This document shows, piece by piece, positions 51,613-61,217 of a stretch of 64,000 nucleotides of DNA. The position numbers and the translations under genes are program-made. Position 1 is the first letter of the stretch; every line of letters begins with the position of its first letter. The notes under the pieces were generated by a model. It saw only the letters and a list, made by a program, of their open reading frames with translations, had not been told where the DNA came from and searched no databases. Location: NCBI RefSeq assembly GCF_003697915.1, contig NZ_RCVN01000001.1, forward strand, positions 186,001 through 250,000, in the 5' to 3' direction. The DNA comes from Staphylococcus pseudoxylosus. GTDB lineage: Bacteria; Bacillota; Bacilli; Staphylococcales; Staphylococcaceae.

Positions 51613-51982
51613 TTTTATTCACCTCTACGAAAAATTTAAAAAGCGATATTTTATTCTGCTTTAAAGCGATAAAATATATGTTAAACGTTATTCTAACAAT
51701 AACTACCTAGAAGTTCAAGTAGCGATTGAAAAAAATCACTTTAAAAGTGAATAACATTAATGATAACTGAGTTTTCAGTCAATATCTAGGCCATTTTTAC
51801 ACTATTATATGTTTTTCAATATTTCTTCATAATAGCAATTTAAATCATCTATGTATAAAATTTAACATTCAACAAGAAAGTAAAAAGCGAAATGCAAGTA
51901 TGTATAGCATTTAATTAATAGACATATCAATTACAAAGAATTGTTCGATAAATAATCTAATCATTGCTTCAAATAACATCAA

Positions 51983-52027
51983 CAAAAAGGATCCAAAACA
52001 ATTATTATGTCTTGGACCCTTTTTATT
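51983..52027 (-). terminator. Terminator after the YtxH-like gene
   Basis: AAAAAGGATCCAA pairs with TTGGACCCTTTTT with one mismatch; TTTTT follows on the minus strand. In the rest of the 422-nt gap (51613-52034) the only other feature is a 15-nt palindrome, TCACTTTAAAAGTGA, at 51736-51750. Confidence 0.82.
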
Positions 52028-52034
52028 GATTAAA

Positions 52035-53432
52035 TTAATCATTGAATGTTCTTTTATCAATTTTACTTTCAGCTTTTTCTGCCTTATTCATTTGTGGTCT
52101 ATTTTTTGTATACGTTTTTTTTGTTGATTTACTTTTAGTTGGTTTTGTCTTTTTGTCAGTAGTCTGGGCATCATCATGGTTAATAATTCCATCATTTGAT
52201 TTAGTGGATGAATTATTAGCAGCTTGCTGTGTACTACTTTGTCCAACTGATTGTTCACTTAAATTTCTACTAGCATTTTCATGAACAATAATACCATCTT
52301 TAAATGTTACCGTCTTATGTGTTTGTTTAACACGTTGTTCAGCTGCTGTTGGCTTTGGAATTTCTGTTGTTGTTGCTTTTTTATTACTTTTGTCTGCACT
52401 ATTATCCACTTTATCAGTAGATTCTACTGCATTTCCAACATTAGGAGTAATTAAAGTTGGCACAGAGTGATGTTTAGCTTGCTTTGGCGATTCTGGTACT
52501 AATAAATTAGCAGTATTCTCCGCTATATTTTGATTATTATTAATTGCTTTATGTTTGTTATTAGCTGCTAATGCTAAGCCTGATGCCGTAACTGTACCAG
52601 TAATCGCTGCTGTAGACTTATCTTTATCATGAGAAGAAGATTCATTAGTTGCTTCTTGCGTTACTAAATTTGGTGCGGCTTTATCTGATTGCTTTGGTTT
52701 ATTATCTTCATTAGTCAGTTTTGAAGTGTTTTCTGAAACCTCTGCATCATTATTCAATGCTTCTTTTTTATTTTGTGCCGCGCTTGCTAAGCCACCTGCA
52801 GCAATGGCACCTCCTGCAGTTGCTGCAGCTGTTTTGCCATTGATGCCATCATCTTGAGGTGAGTCATCTGCAGTGTTTGTGTTAACCTCTGAATCATCCG
52901 ATGTTTCTTCTTTTATAGCTTCTTGTTGAGCATTGATTTCATCTTCAGTTGGTTTAGCATCTGGGTCAATATGTTCAGTAGATAAATGATTGGATGCTAT
53001 ATCATCATGATTTTTTTCACTTTTTGCTTCTTGTTGTTCTTGTGCTTCAGGTGACATATTAGCTAAATCATTATCAGATGCTTCTTTTTGGATGGCAACT
53101 TTTTGGGCTGCTAATGCTTCATCTGTCACTTCAGTGTTATTATTTTGAGATTCTGCAATCGTTGATTTCAAACCCGCTAATTTATTTTCAGCATCTTGTT
53201 GTTCTTGTTCACTTTGTGCAACAATATTCGATTTAAATTGTTCTTTATTATCTGGAACATTTTTATTAGAAGATCTAGATTTACTAATGGAAACTAAACC
53301 TAAAGCTGAACCAATGACAGCACCTACGATAAATCCATACACAAATTCATTTCTGGCACCTTTAGTAAAATATTCTGGTACTTGATAACTTTCTAAGTTT
53401 CTTTCATAATTATCTCGATTATAGTATTTCAT
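52035..53432 (-). CDS. YtxH-like membrane-anchored low-complexity protein
   Basis: A 465-residue protein without enzymatic motifs. Residues 31-50 (FVYGFIVGAVIGSALGLVSI) form a glycine-zipper membrane segment as in YtxH proteins. The rest is hydrophilic, rich in Asn, Lys, Glu, Ala and Ser, and contains internal repeats: residues 199-261 and 273-336 are diverged copies (TAAATAGG... / TAAITGTV..., then NNDAEVSENTSKL / NNNQNIAENTANL), 104-122 resembles 164-182, and DGIIVHENA (379) resembles DGIINHDDA (414). It follows the YtxG-like gene, as in B. subtilis. Its function is unknown. Confidence 0.8.
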   Translation of the reverse strand: MKYYNRDNYERNLESYQVPEYFTKGARNEFVYGFIVGAVIGSALGLVSISKSRSSNKNVPDNKEQFKSNIVAQSEQEQQDAENKLAGLKSTIAESQNNNTEVTDEALAAQKVAIQKEASDNDLANMSPEAQEQQEAKSEKNHDDIASNHLSTEHIDPDAKPTEDEINAQQEAIKEETSDDSEVNTNTADDSPQDDGINGKTAAATAGGAIAAGGLASAAQNKKEALNNDAEVSENTSKLTNEDNKPKQSDKAAPNLVTQEATNESSSHDKDKSTAAITGTVTASGLALAANNKHKAINNNQNIAENTANLLVPESPKQAKHHSVPTLITPNVGNAVESTDKVDNSADKSNKKATTTEIPKPTAAEQRVKQTHKTVTFKDGIIVHENASRNLSEQSVGQSSTQQAANNSSTKSNDGIINHDDAQTTDKKTKPTKSKSTKKTYTKNRPQMNKAEKAESKIDKRTFND

Positions 53433-53448
53433 AATTGAATGCCCCCTA

Positions 53449-53502
53449 TAACAAATGCACTTAAATAAGTTTCAAACCTCATTTAAGTGCATTTGTTTTT
53501 TA
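53449..53502. terminator. 17-bp hairpin between ytxG- and ytxH-like genes
   Basis: Positions 53450-53466 and 53481-53497 pair perfectly with a 14-nt loop. The T run (TTTTTT) follows on the plus strand, where no gene is read. On the minus strand only TT follows, directly before the GGGGG ribosome site of the YtxH-like gene. Confidence 0.6.
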
Positions 53503-53512
53503 AATATATGAA

Positions 53513-54007
53513 TTATTTGTTATCTACACGTGTAGTATAGCTATGATTTGCATCGTTTGCTACACTGCTCGCTTTATAATTTGCACTATCTCTACGATTT
53601 CTTCTGTTTTGCCATTTATCAGCAACTTCCATTGCTACATTTGACCATTGTACAACTTGAGAAATTTTATCTTCATTTTGAGAAATATTGTGCGTAATTG
53701 AGTTTGTAACTCGATCAACTGAACCATTTAAAGTTTGTACAGAATCACCGATACCTTTAACAGCATCAACTACTGAATTTAAACGATCTGATTTATCTTG
53801 AATATCTTCAGTTAAGCGATTCGCTTTGTGAAGTAAATCTGTAGATTCACGTGTAATACCTTGAATTTGCCCTTCAACTCCATCAAGTGTTTTAGCAACG
53901 TGATCTAAATTCTTCTTAACTGAAAGTAATACTACAACGATACCAATTACTAATACTAGAAATGCAATCGCCGCAATAATTCCAGCTATAGGTAAAATCC
54001 ATTCCAT
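53513..54007 (-). CDS. DUF948 (YtxG-like) membrane protein
   Basis: A 164-residue protein with one N-terminal membrane helix (WILPIAGIIAAIAFLVLVIGIVVVLL, about 3-28 in one block) and a long coiled-coil-like cytoplasmic part with regularly spaced Leu/Val/Ile (HVAKTLDGVEGQIQGITRES, DRLNSVVDAVKGIGDSVQTL). DUF948 proteins have no known reaction; B. subtilis YtxG is a sigma-B-type stress-operon protein. AGGAGG precedes the ATG. murC lies 70 nt upstream. Confidence 0.85.
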   Translation of the reverse strand: MEWILPIAGIIAAIAFLVLVIGIVVVLLSVKKNLDHVAKTLDGVEGQIQGITRESTDLLHKANRLTEDIQDKSDRLNSVVDAVKGIGDSVQTLNGSVDRVTNSITHNISQNEDKISQVVQWSNVAMEVADKWQNRRNRRDSANYKASSVANDANHSYTTRVDNK

Positions 54008-54077
54008 TAAAAACGCCTCCTATTAATCATATGTTGTTATTTAATATAAATACCCCCATCATTTTAACATAAACATA

Positions 54078-55391
54078 CTAAAATGACGAAGTGACACCAA
54101 CTTTTTCCATATAAGCACGTTGAATTTTTTGTATATCGCCAGCACCCATAAATAGAATCACTGAATTACTATATTGTTCTAATATGCTTACACTTTCCTC
54201 ATCGATTAGTTTTGCGCCATCGATTCTTTGAATCAAGTCTTGAATTGTTAAATTTCCAGTATTTTCTCTTATAGAACCAAAAATTTCACATAAGAACGTT
54301 GTATCAGCTAAACTTAAGCAATCTGCAAATTCATCTAAAAATGCTTGAGTTCTACTAAACGTATGAGGTTGAAAAACTGCAATAACTTCTTTATTAGGGT
54401 ATTTCTTTCTCGCTGTTTCAATTGTAGCACTAATTTCTCTAGGGTGGTGCGCATAATCATCAACTAACACTTGATTTCCAATTTTTGTCTCGTTGAACCT
54501 TCTTTTCACGCCACCAAACGTCTCTAACGCAGCTTTGATATTATCTACGTTTAGGCTCTCTAAATAGCTAATTGTAATTACAGCAAGACCATTTAGAATG
54601 TTATGGTCGCCAAATTGTGGTGAAAGGAATGTGTCATAGTATTCGTTTTTAATGTAAACATCAAATTGAGTACCTTTTTCACTAATTTTTAAGTTATCTG
54701 CATAAACATCGTCATCTTTAGAAAAACCATAATAGTAAACTGGCACGTCAGCTTCAATTTTTCGTAAATGCTCGTCATCACCCCATGCAATGATGGCTTT
54801 TTTCACGTTCTGTGCCATTTCTTGGAACGCATTAAATACATCATCAACATCTTTAAAATAGTCCGGATGATCAAAATCTATATTTGTCATAATCGCGTAA
54901 TCTGGATGATAACTTAAGAAATGTCTACGGTATTCACAAGCTTCGAATGCGAAATAATCACTTGCTGGTATACCTAAGCCAGTGCCATCACCGATTAGGA
55001 ATGACGTCTTTTTATCACCATTCATAACGTGTGATAATAGACCTGTAGTAGATGTCTTACCATGTGCACCTGTAACTGCTACAGACGTATATTGATTGAT
55101 AATATGACCTAAGAAGTCATGGTAGCGAATAACTTCAACTTTTAATTCATGTGCGCGTACAATTTCTTCATGTGTGTCTGGAAAGGCATTACCTTGCACG
55201 ATGACCATATCTTCTTTTATATTATCTGCATTGAAGGGTAAAATTTTGATACCATTATTTTTTAAAGCTACTTCTGTAAAAACATAATTTTGAATATCTG
55301 AACCTTGAACTTCATTTCCAAGATCACGCATGATTTGTGCTAATGAACTCATACCGGCACCTTTTATGCCAACAAAATGATAATGTGTCAT
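54078..55391 (-). CDS. murC: UDP-N-acetylmuramate-L-alanine ligase
   Basis: Adds the first amino acid, L-alanine, to UDP-MurNAc in peptidoglycan synthesis. The 437 residues show the Mur ligase three-domain plan: N-terminal UDP-binding [18 protein letters not shown] (about 8-25), ATP P-loop [11 protein letters not shown] (about 107-117), the [10 protein letters not shown] block (about 172), and the C-terminal domain with [15 protein letters not shown] (about 312). AAAGGAG precedes the ATG. It lies 23 nt after ftsK. Confidence 0.96.
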   Translation of the reverse strand: MTHYHFVGIKGAGMSSLAQIMRDLGNEVQGSDIQNYVFTEVALKNNGIKILPFNADNIKEDMVIVQGNAFPDTHEEIVRAHELKVEVIRYHDFLGHIINQYTSVAVTGAHGKTSTTGLLSHVMNGDKKTSFLIGDGTGLGIPASDYFAFEACEYRRHFLSYHPDYAIMTNIDFDHPDYFKDVDDVFNAFQEMAQNVKKAIIAWGDDEHLRKIEADVPVYYYGFSKDDDVYADNLKISEKGTQFDVYIKNEYYDTFLSPQFGDHNILNGLAVITISYLESLNVDNIKAALETFGGVKRRFNETKIGNQVLVDDYAHHPREISATIETARKKYPNKEVIAVFQPHTFSRTQAFLDEFADCLSLADTTFLCEIFGSIRENTGNLTIQDLIQRIDGAKLIDEESVSILEQYSNSVILFMGAGDIQKIQRAYMEKVGVTSSF

Positions 55392-55414
55392 AACAACACT
55401 CCTTTATCTCTATA

Positions 55415-58400
55415 TTAATTCTCATTTAAATCTGATTCTGTAATGTATACATCTCTTGGTTTTGAACCATTAGCTCCCGAAACATAACCTAGTTGTTCTA
55501 ATTGATCAACTATTCTGGCTGCACGATTGTAACCAATCTGGAAATGTCGTTGTATTAATGAAGTTGAAATATGTCCCTCATTCAACATAAATTGACACAC
55601 ATCATCGAATAAATCGTCTTGCGGTTGACTTTCAGTTTTCTTTAATAATTCTTTTTCTTCAAACAAATATTCTGGTTCTCTTTGTTCTTTAATAAAATCA
55701 ACTACATCATCAATTTCTTCATCAGATACAAAGGTTCCCTGAACACGTATTGGTTTATTCATTCCACTTCCAAGATAGAGCATATCACCGTATCCAAGTA
55801 AGCGTTCTGCACCACCACTATCTAAAATGGTACGGGAATCAACGCTTGACGATACCATAAATGCAACTCTGGTTGGAATATTTGCTTTGATTAAACCTGT
55901 TATTACATTGACAGATGGTCTTTGTGTTGCAACTAACATATGGATGCCACATGCACGTGCTTTTTGTGCTATACGAGCAATCGATTGCTCGACTTCTTGT
56001 GGTGCCATCATCATTAAATCTGCTAACTCATCTATAACTATAACAATTTTCGGCATTCTATCTTCATATGTTGCTTTCTTATTAAAGGCAGTTATATTTC
56101 TTACATGATATTTAGCAAAGACTTTGTAACGTCTTTCCATCTCTTCAACAGCCCATTTCAAACTTTGTGTAGCTGCTTTTACATCTGTGATAACTGGTGA
56201 AACTAGATGTGGTAAATCATTATATGGCGCCAATTCTACCATTTTTGGATCGATTAAAAGTAATTTTAATTCTTCTGGATGATTTTTATATAATAAAGAC
56301 ATTAAGATACTATTGATGCATACTGATTTACCAGAACCTGTAGCACCAGCTATTAAAGCGTGTGGTGTTTTGGATATATCCATCAGTAACGGTTCATTGT
56401 TAATTCTGAGACCCATGGCTACAGTTAACTTAGATTCTGAATTTTTAAATGCGGGCTCTTCAATTATTGAACGTAAATTTACGGTTGTTGAATTTTGGTT
56501 CGGTACTTCTATACCAACTAAACTCGTACCTGCTATTGGTGCTTCAATACGAATATCCTTAGCAGCTAACGCCATCTTAATATCATCTTGTAAAGCAGTG
56601 ATTCTTGAAACTTTCACGCCTTTTTCAACAGATAATTCAAAACGTGTTACACTTGGCCCTTCTGTTACATTCTGTACCTCTGCTGGTACATTGAAATAAT
56701 AGAAAGCTTCATTTAACTCTTGTTTTTTATCCTCTATCCAAGACTCATCTACTTCATGTTGTTTAGGTGCTTCTAATAATTCTACACTCGGTAATTTAAT
56801 GTTTGGCCCTCGACGTATAGTTGGTTTACTTTCATTCTCGTTTGCTGTTTTTGTACCACCTAGCTGTGAAGTAGGTTCTGGTTTTAGTAATGGTTCTTGA
56901 ACAGATTGTCCAGTGTGCTCATTTGGATTAACTGACTGATGATTGTTAACAACATTGCTATCTATAGACGCATCTGATTTATCAGATTGTTGTGTGTTAC
57001 TATTTGATGTTTTAGCTTCAACATAATGATGTTCTGTTTCATTTATTGACGTTTCATCAGATAATGTTTCCGCTTCAATATCTGACGAATGATTTAGATC
57101 ACTTTTTGCAGAACTGTATTGAACATTAGCTGATTCATTTGTCACACCTTCGTTTTGATGTTCTGAAGAATTCGTATGAGCTGCCTGTGTCTGTTGCTCT
57201 GTCGACTTAAGTTCAGTAGTATTATCGTTTGTTGCATGTTCAGTTGTATGTTCTGTCGCATACTGTATATTTGAACTAGCTCGATTTTGGTTCTGTGCTT
57301 TTCTTGCATCTAGCATACGTTTTTTATCCGAAGGAGTCATGACAACATTGAAAGGTTTACTCCCTTTCTTAATAGCTGATTTAGCTTGAGTTGGCTGATC
57401 GCGATGTGTTGCTTTACCTGTATCAACTTTTGAATCTACTGTATTATTTGTTTCCTGTTCATCTGAATCTATATCTTGTGAAACATCTTTATTATCATGA
57501 GCTACTTTTGAAAGACTAACATCTATATCATCTATTGTACTTTCTTCAGAATGAGATAGATTTGAGTCTTCGCTACTACCTTCAGCTGCTAACGATGGAC
57601 TAGCAGATTCAAGAGATTCATTTACCATTGCTTCGGATTCAGATACTTGTGATGTTTCTACATTTTCGTTTGTATCGTCATCATTTGAATGTAAAGGCTC
57701 ATTATTGGATGACATTAATTCACTCGTGTCATGATCTGCTAACTCTCTGTAATTGGCATCAGCTATGTCAGTTTCTGCGTTCTGACTTTCTTCTGTTGCT
57801 GATTGTATTTCGGTTGTATCTTTATTAAGGTCTCCGTTAGATTGTGAGTTAATCACCTCATCTGTGGGTGTGTCGCCAAGCGTATTGGCTCCGTCGTAAG
57901 ATACGTTTTCATCTTTACCTTCTGACATATCGCCATCGATTGCTTGAGATTCTGAAACAGTATTTTCTGTTTGTGTTTCCGTATCAACATTTACATATTC
58001 GTCATTGATTGTATGTATATCACGAATATTATCTAAATTAATTTCTTCGTAATTATACGTTGAGTCAATCTCCTCTTCTTGCTGATTGTCAGATGTATTT
58101 TGCGTAACGTTAGGATTTGGAGCGTCTTGAACTGATGCTTCCGAATCAACTTCAGTAGCATTTGTCGTTTGATCTTCAGCATCTAACGAGCTTTCACCTA
58201 TGTAGTTTTGAGCTTGTTTTGCATACATTTCATCGATTGCTTTTTGTATACTATCTTCTTGATTCTCTTGATGTTCATGACGTTTTTGTTGTAACGCTTT
58301 TTTAAATTGGCGCTTTTGAAGCACTTTTCTTTCACGTTCACGACGTATTTCTTCAACAATTTGTGAAGCATAGATATTTTCAATATTAATTGTATTATCA

Positions 58401-59269
58401 ATTTTTGCACGCTTAGCAAGTGGTTCTTGTTTGGCGATATCTGTTGCATCAAACGAGTTATTTTGTGTCTTTTCCTCTTCACCTTCACTATCTTCTGTTT
58501 GTTCAATAGTTGATGAAGATACCACAGCATTACTATCTTTAGTAAGATCATCGACATATTGATCGTTATAATATGTCGTATCATCTGAACTCGCATTTTG
58601 AGAATCGTGCTGATCCGTATTATCAAAATCCAAACTAACTTTATCGTCATTTGAATCAGCTTCAGAGTGCTGATCCTGTTTAATAACGCCATTAACTAAC
58701 GGACTAGGTTTTTTTGTACCAAAAATCGCAGAAGGAACTTCACTCGCTTTAAAATCACTTTGATGGTAACTAGGTGTATTAGATTTATGTTTTGAAGTCG
58801 CATTTGCACGTAAAACATCCGTCTGAATTCTCATCCTTTTACCTTTGTGACTTCTCTGTTCACTTTTTGGTTCAGAAGCTACTTCGTCACGTGTGTTATT
58901 TTGTTCTGTACGTTGCGAATCAGCATTATTAGAAACTTCATTTTCATACATATGTCTACGTCTTCTTTGTTTGTGGTTAACACTTATATTGTCGTCATGC
59001 TTGCGATAAGTATGATTATCAGTAACTTCAGTATTCGAGTTATCTACATTTGCATCGCTATTTACGTTATTTGTTTCATTTGCTTCTTCCAAAATACGCA
59101 TTGGAAATCTAAACTTTCCTTTAGGTCTTTCATAAACATCATTGTTCTGAGGAAGTAATGAATCTTGGTCATCTTGTTGTGTAGCTTTTTGACGTCGTTG
59201 GCTTCTTTTATTAAGATAATCTTCACTAGAGTCATTATCTTCTCCAAATAACTTGTCGAACCAGCTCAT
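55415..59269 (-). CDS. ftsK: DNA translocase, FtsK/SpoIIIE family (SftA-like)
   Basis: Hexameric ATP-driven pump that clears chromosomal DNA from the closing septum. The 1284 residues divide into an N-terminal hydrophilic, acidic, Ser/Asn/Asp/Glu/Thr-rich region (about 1-815) with no membrane segment, and a C-terminal motor: alpha/beta domains from about 820 (RRGPNIKLPSVELL), Walker A IAGATGSGKSVCIN (about 975), Walker B IVIVIDELADLMM (about 1078) and the DNA-reading gamma winged helix (SLIQRHFQIGYNRAARIVDQL, about 1230). Lack of transmembrane helices and the neighbours murC and ytpR match B. subtilis SftA. Start ATG at 59269, 10 nt from AGGAGG. Confidence 0.92.
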   Translation of the reverse strand: MSWFDKLFGEDNDSSEDYLNKRSQRRQKATQQDDQDSLLPQNNDVYERPKGKFRFPMRILEEANETNNVNSDANVDNSNTEVTDNHTYRKHDDNISVNHKQRRRRHMYENEVSNNADSQRTEQNNTRDEVASEPKSEQRSHKGKRMRIQTDVLRANATSKHKSNTPSYHQSDFKASEVPSAIFGTKKPSPLVNGVIKQDQHSEADSNDDKVSLDFDNTDQHDSQNASSDDTTYYNDQYVDDLTKDSNAVVSSSTIEQTEDSEGEEEKTQNNSFDATDIAKQEPLAKRAKIDNTINIENIYASQIVEEIRRERERKVLQKRQFKKALQQKRHEHQENQEDSIQKAIDEMYAKQAQNYIGESSLDAEDQTTNATEVDSEASVQDAPNPNVTQNTSDNQQEEEIDSTYNYEEINLDNIRDIHTINDEYVNVDTETQTENTVSESQAIDGDMSEGKDENVSYDGANTLGDTPTDEVINSQSNGDLNKDTTEIQSATEESQNAETDIADANYRELADHDTSELMSSNNEPLHSNDDDTNENVETSQVSESEAMVNESLESASPSLAAEGSSEDSNLSHSEESTIDDIDVSLSKVAHDNKDVSQDIDSDEQETNNTVDSKVDTGKATHRDQPTQAKSAIKKGSKPFNVVMTPSDKKRMLDARKAQNQNRASSNIQYATEHTTEHATNDNTTELKSTEQQTQAAHTNSSEHQNEGVTNESANVQYSSAKSDLNHSSDIEAETLSDETSINETEHHYVEAKTSNSNTQQSDKSDASIDSNVVNNHQSVNPNEHTGQSVQEPLLKPEPTSQLGGTKTANENESKPTIRRGPNIKLPSVELLEAPKQHEVDESWIEDKKQELNEAFYYFNVPAEVQNVTEGPSVTRFELSVEKGVKVSRITALQDDIKMALAAKDIRIEAPIAGTSLVGIEVPNQNSTTVNLRSIIEEPAFKNSESKLTVAMGLRINNEPLLMDISKTPHALIAGATGSGKSVCINSILMSLLYKNHPEELKLLLIDPKMVELAPYNDLPHLVSPVITDVKAATQSLKWAVEEMERRYKVFAKYHVRNITAFNKKATYEDRMPKIVIVIDELADLMMMAPQEVEQSIARIAQKARACGIHMLVATQRPSVNVITGLIKANIPTRVAFMVSSSVDSRTILDSGGAERLLGYGDMLYLGSGMNKPIRVQGTFVSDEEIDDVVDFIKEQREPEYLFEEKELLKKTESQPQDDLFDDVCQFMLNEGHISTSLIQRHFQIGYNRAARIVDQLEQLGYVSGANGSKPRDVYITESDLNEN

Positions 59270-59286
59270 ACGCACATTACCTCCTT

Positions 59287-59886
59287 TTATTCTTCAAAAA
59301 ATGCTTGCCCTACTGTGTAATCATCAGATAAGACCATAATACCTTTTTCTTGTGGTGCGTTTGGTAAGTCTAACTCTTTCATTGAACATATCATGCCGCT
59401 TGATGCAACGCCTCTTAATTCAGCATCTTTAATGACCATACCGCTAGGCATAACAGCTCCAACTTTCGCTACAACAACCTTTTGTCCTGCTTCAATATTA
59501 GCTGCACCGCAAACAATTTGTAATTTTTCAGTAGCAACATCAACGCTCAATACACTTAATTTATCAGCATCTGGATGTTTTTCTTTTGTCTCAACATAAC
59601 CTACTACAAATTTAGGTGAAAAATCTGAATCTAACTTATAAGTGAATCCAGCTTCTTCAATAGCAGTTTGTAATTCATTGACTAAAGTTTCATTTAATTT
59701 AACGTGACCGTTGCCATCTATAGATGATTTTTGTGAAGCATTAAATATATTGAATCCTACAACTTTATTTTCATGTTGTATTTCGACGACATCGCCTTTA
59801 TATTCATAGTTAAATTCACCGTTAGCAGGTTCTATTTGTAAAAATGCTACATCCCCTACTGCTTGTTTATTATAAAAAAGATTCAT
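59287..59886 (-). CDS. ytpR: YtpR-like tRNA-binding (EMAP/PheT-N) domain protein
   Basis: A 199-residue protein with an N-terminal part of unknown role (1-90) and an EMAP-type OB fold from about residue 92: VVGYVETKEKHPDADKLSVLSVDV, IVCGAANIEAGQKVVVAKVGAVMPSG, and AELRGVASSGMICSMKELDL. The OB fold is the one used by the N-terminus of PheT and by tRNA-binding cofactors. Its role here is unknown. It lies 13 nt after the DUF1444 gene and 17 nt before ftsK, consistent with one transcript. Confidence 0.88.
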   Translation of the reverse strand: MNLFYNKQAVGDVAFLQIEPANGEFNYEYKGDVVEIQHENKVVGFNIFNASQKSSIDGNGHVKLNETLVNELQTAIEEAGFTYKLDSDFSPKFVVGYVETKEKHPDADKLSVLSVDVATEKLQIVCGAANIEAGQKVVVAKVGAVMPSGMVIKDAELRGVASSGMICSMKELDLPNAPQEKGIMVLSDDYTVGQAFFEE

Positions 59887-59899
59887 TAAAATTTACTCC

Positions 59900-60763
59900 T
59901 TACTTCTTATCTTTATTTTCGTATTGTTTTCTTGTCGCTTCTAATCTTTGGATTACATTTGGATCTCTTTTTTGTTTATTATTTTTACCTAAAATGAAAA
60001 TAGGTTCAAAATGGCCTTTATCATATCCTAAAGATAGTGAAGTAATTGGCACTAAACCATTTGTGAAAAATTCCATAGTTAAATGTGCCATCACATCATA
60101 ACCTGTTTTATTTCTTATATCAGCTATGATTAATACATCCTGATGTGGCACGGCTACTAACATTTCACCTTCGCATTGTTCTTGTATGTTATTTAAAAAT
60201 GAAGTATTTAATACTCTACTAGCATCATAACCATCATTGGTATTAACAAAATAGAATATATTACCTTTTACTTCATCAGTCGTATATTTATTTTCTAATT
60301 TTCTTACGTTAAATAACGCCATCTCTTTTAATTGTTGTTTAGTGAGATTCATTTGATCTAGTGTTGTTTCATCAATTAGACGATAAGACTTACCTAAATC
60401 CATCGCATAATATATATTAGTTTCTGCAGTATGTTCATCTATAACAAATGCATTACCGCTTTTGTCCTTCTTATCAAAGCTTGGCGATCTTAATACTGGC
60501 ATTACTTTAATGTCATCAGTATTAGATAATGTAGCGTCATTCATTTGTGCCACAGCTTCCTCAACGTAATAGACAATTTCATCAACTATTTTTTCTTTTT
60601 GAGATTTATATTTAGCTACAATCGGAGAGAGTTTAACAGTAACACCTTTATCATTATCTAATCTAGATATACGTAATGTTTCATCGTCACGATTAAAACT
60701 AAATTTAACGTCTAGATGGTTCAATCGATCTTTTAATTTATCTCTCATTTGAAAGACATTCAT
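59900..60763 (-). CDS. ytpQ: DUF1444 (YtpQ-like) protein
   Basis: A 287-residue soluble protein of the DUF1444 family ([32 protein letters not shown]). No catalytic motif is evident and the function of the family is unknown. Positional match with B. subtilis ytpQ, between ytpP and ytpR, supports the call. Start ATG at 60763 is 8 nt from AGGAG; the in-frame GTG three codons upstream overlaps that site. Confidence 0.85.
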   Translation of the reverse strand: MNVFQMRDKLKDRLNHLDVKFSFNRDDETLRISRLDNDKGVTVKLSPIVAKYKSQKEKIVDEIVYYVEEAVAQMNDATLSNTDDIKVMPVLRSPSFDKKDKSGNAFVIDEHTAETNIYYAMDLGKSYRLIDETTLDQMNLTKQQLKEMALFNVRKLENKYTTDEVKGNIFYFVNTNDGYDASRVLNTSFLNNIQEQCEGEMLVAVPHQDVLIIADIRNKTGYDVMAHLTMEFFTNGLVPITSLSLGYDKGHFEPIFILGKNNKQKRDPNVIQRLEATRKQYENKDKK

Positions 60764-60805
60764 GTTTAACACTCCTATTAACGTGCCTTGTTCTAGTTTA
60801 CAATA

Positions 60806-60848
60806 AAAGTACCCTTAGGAACAGAAAAAATGTAAGTTCTAAGGGTAT
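60806..60848 (-). terminator. Terminator after the thioredoxin-like gene
   Basis: ACCCTTAGGAAC (60811-60822) pairs with GTTCTAAGGGT (60836-60846) with a one-base bulge; ACTTTTATTG follows on the minus strand. Confidence 0.6.
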
Positions 60849-60893
60849 ATATTTTTATAAATTGACCTTGCTTTCTCTACGAAATGACTCGAC

Positions 60894-61202
60894 TCATAGC
60901 GAAGATAAAAATGCATCAATTTGTTCAATTGATTTGCGCTCTTTACCAATATAGCTACCAATTTGTTGACCAGCACTAAATACAAGAAAACTTGGTATTC
61001 CCATGATGCCATGCTCAACGCATAAATCAATAAATTTGTCTCTATCTACTGATACAAATTTATATTCAGTGAATTTTTCTTCGATTTGAGGGAGTTCTGG
61101 TTCAATAATTTTACAGTCTGGGCACCAGTCTGCAGTAAATAAAAATACAGTTTTTTCATTTTTTAACTGTTCAAATTGTTGTTCACTTTCTAAATGCTTC
61201 AT
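60894..61202 (-). CDS. ytpP: Thioredoxin-like protein (YtpP type)
   Basis: A 102-residue thioredoxin fold with the active site FTADWCPDCKIIEPE (CPDC instead of CGPC, about residues 30-33) and the cis-proline loop GIPSFLVFS. The CPDC motif marks it as distinct from the main thioredoxin; electron partner and substrate are unknown. Two adjacent ATG codons exist; the second (61202) is 8 nt from AGGAG. It is 15 nt downstream of the M42 peptidase gene. Confidence 0.9.
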   Translation of the reverse strand: MKHLESEQQFEQLKNEKTVFLFTADWCPDCKIIEPELPQIEEKFTEYKFVSVDRDKFIDLCVEHGIMGIPSFLVFSAGQQIGSYIGKERKSIEQIDAFLSSL

Positions 61203-61217
61203 CATACCACTCCTATA

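Noticed and set aside
58198..58692. 164-codon minus-strand frame inside ftsK
   Set aside because: Same strand but a different frame within the low-complexity N-terminus of ftsK; composition (Ile/Lys/Leu/Met) is typical of a shifted AT-rich frame.
57000..59000. Repetitive codons in ftsK as a possible tandem repeat or CRISPR-like array
   Set aside because: Low-complexity coding for Ser/Asn/Asp/Glu/Thr without a fixed repeat unit or spacer length.
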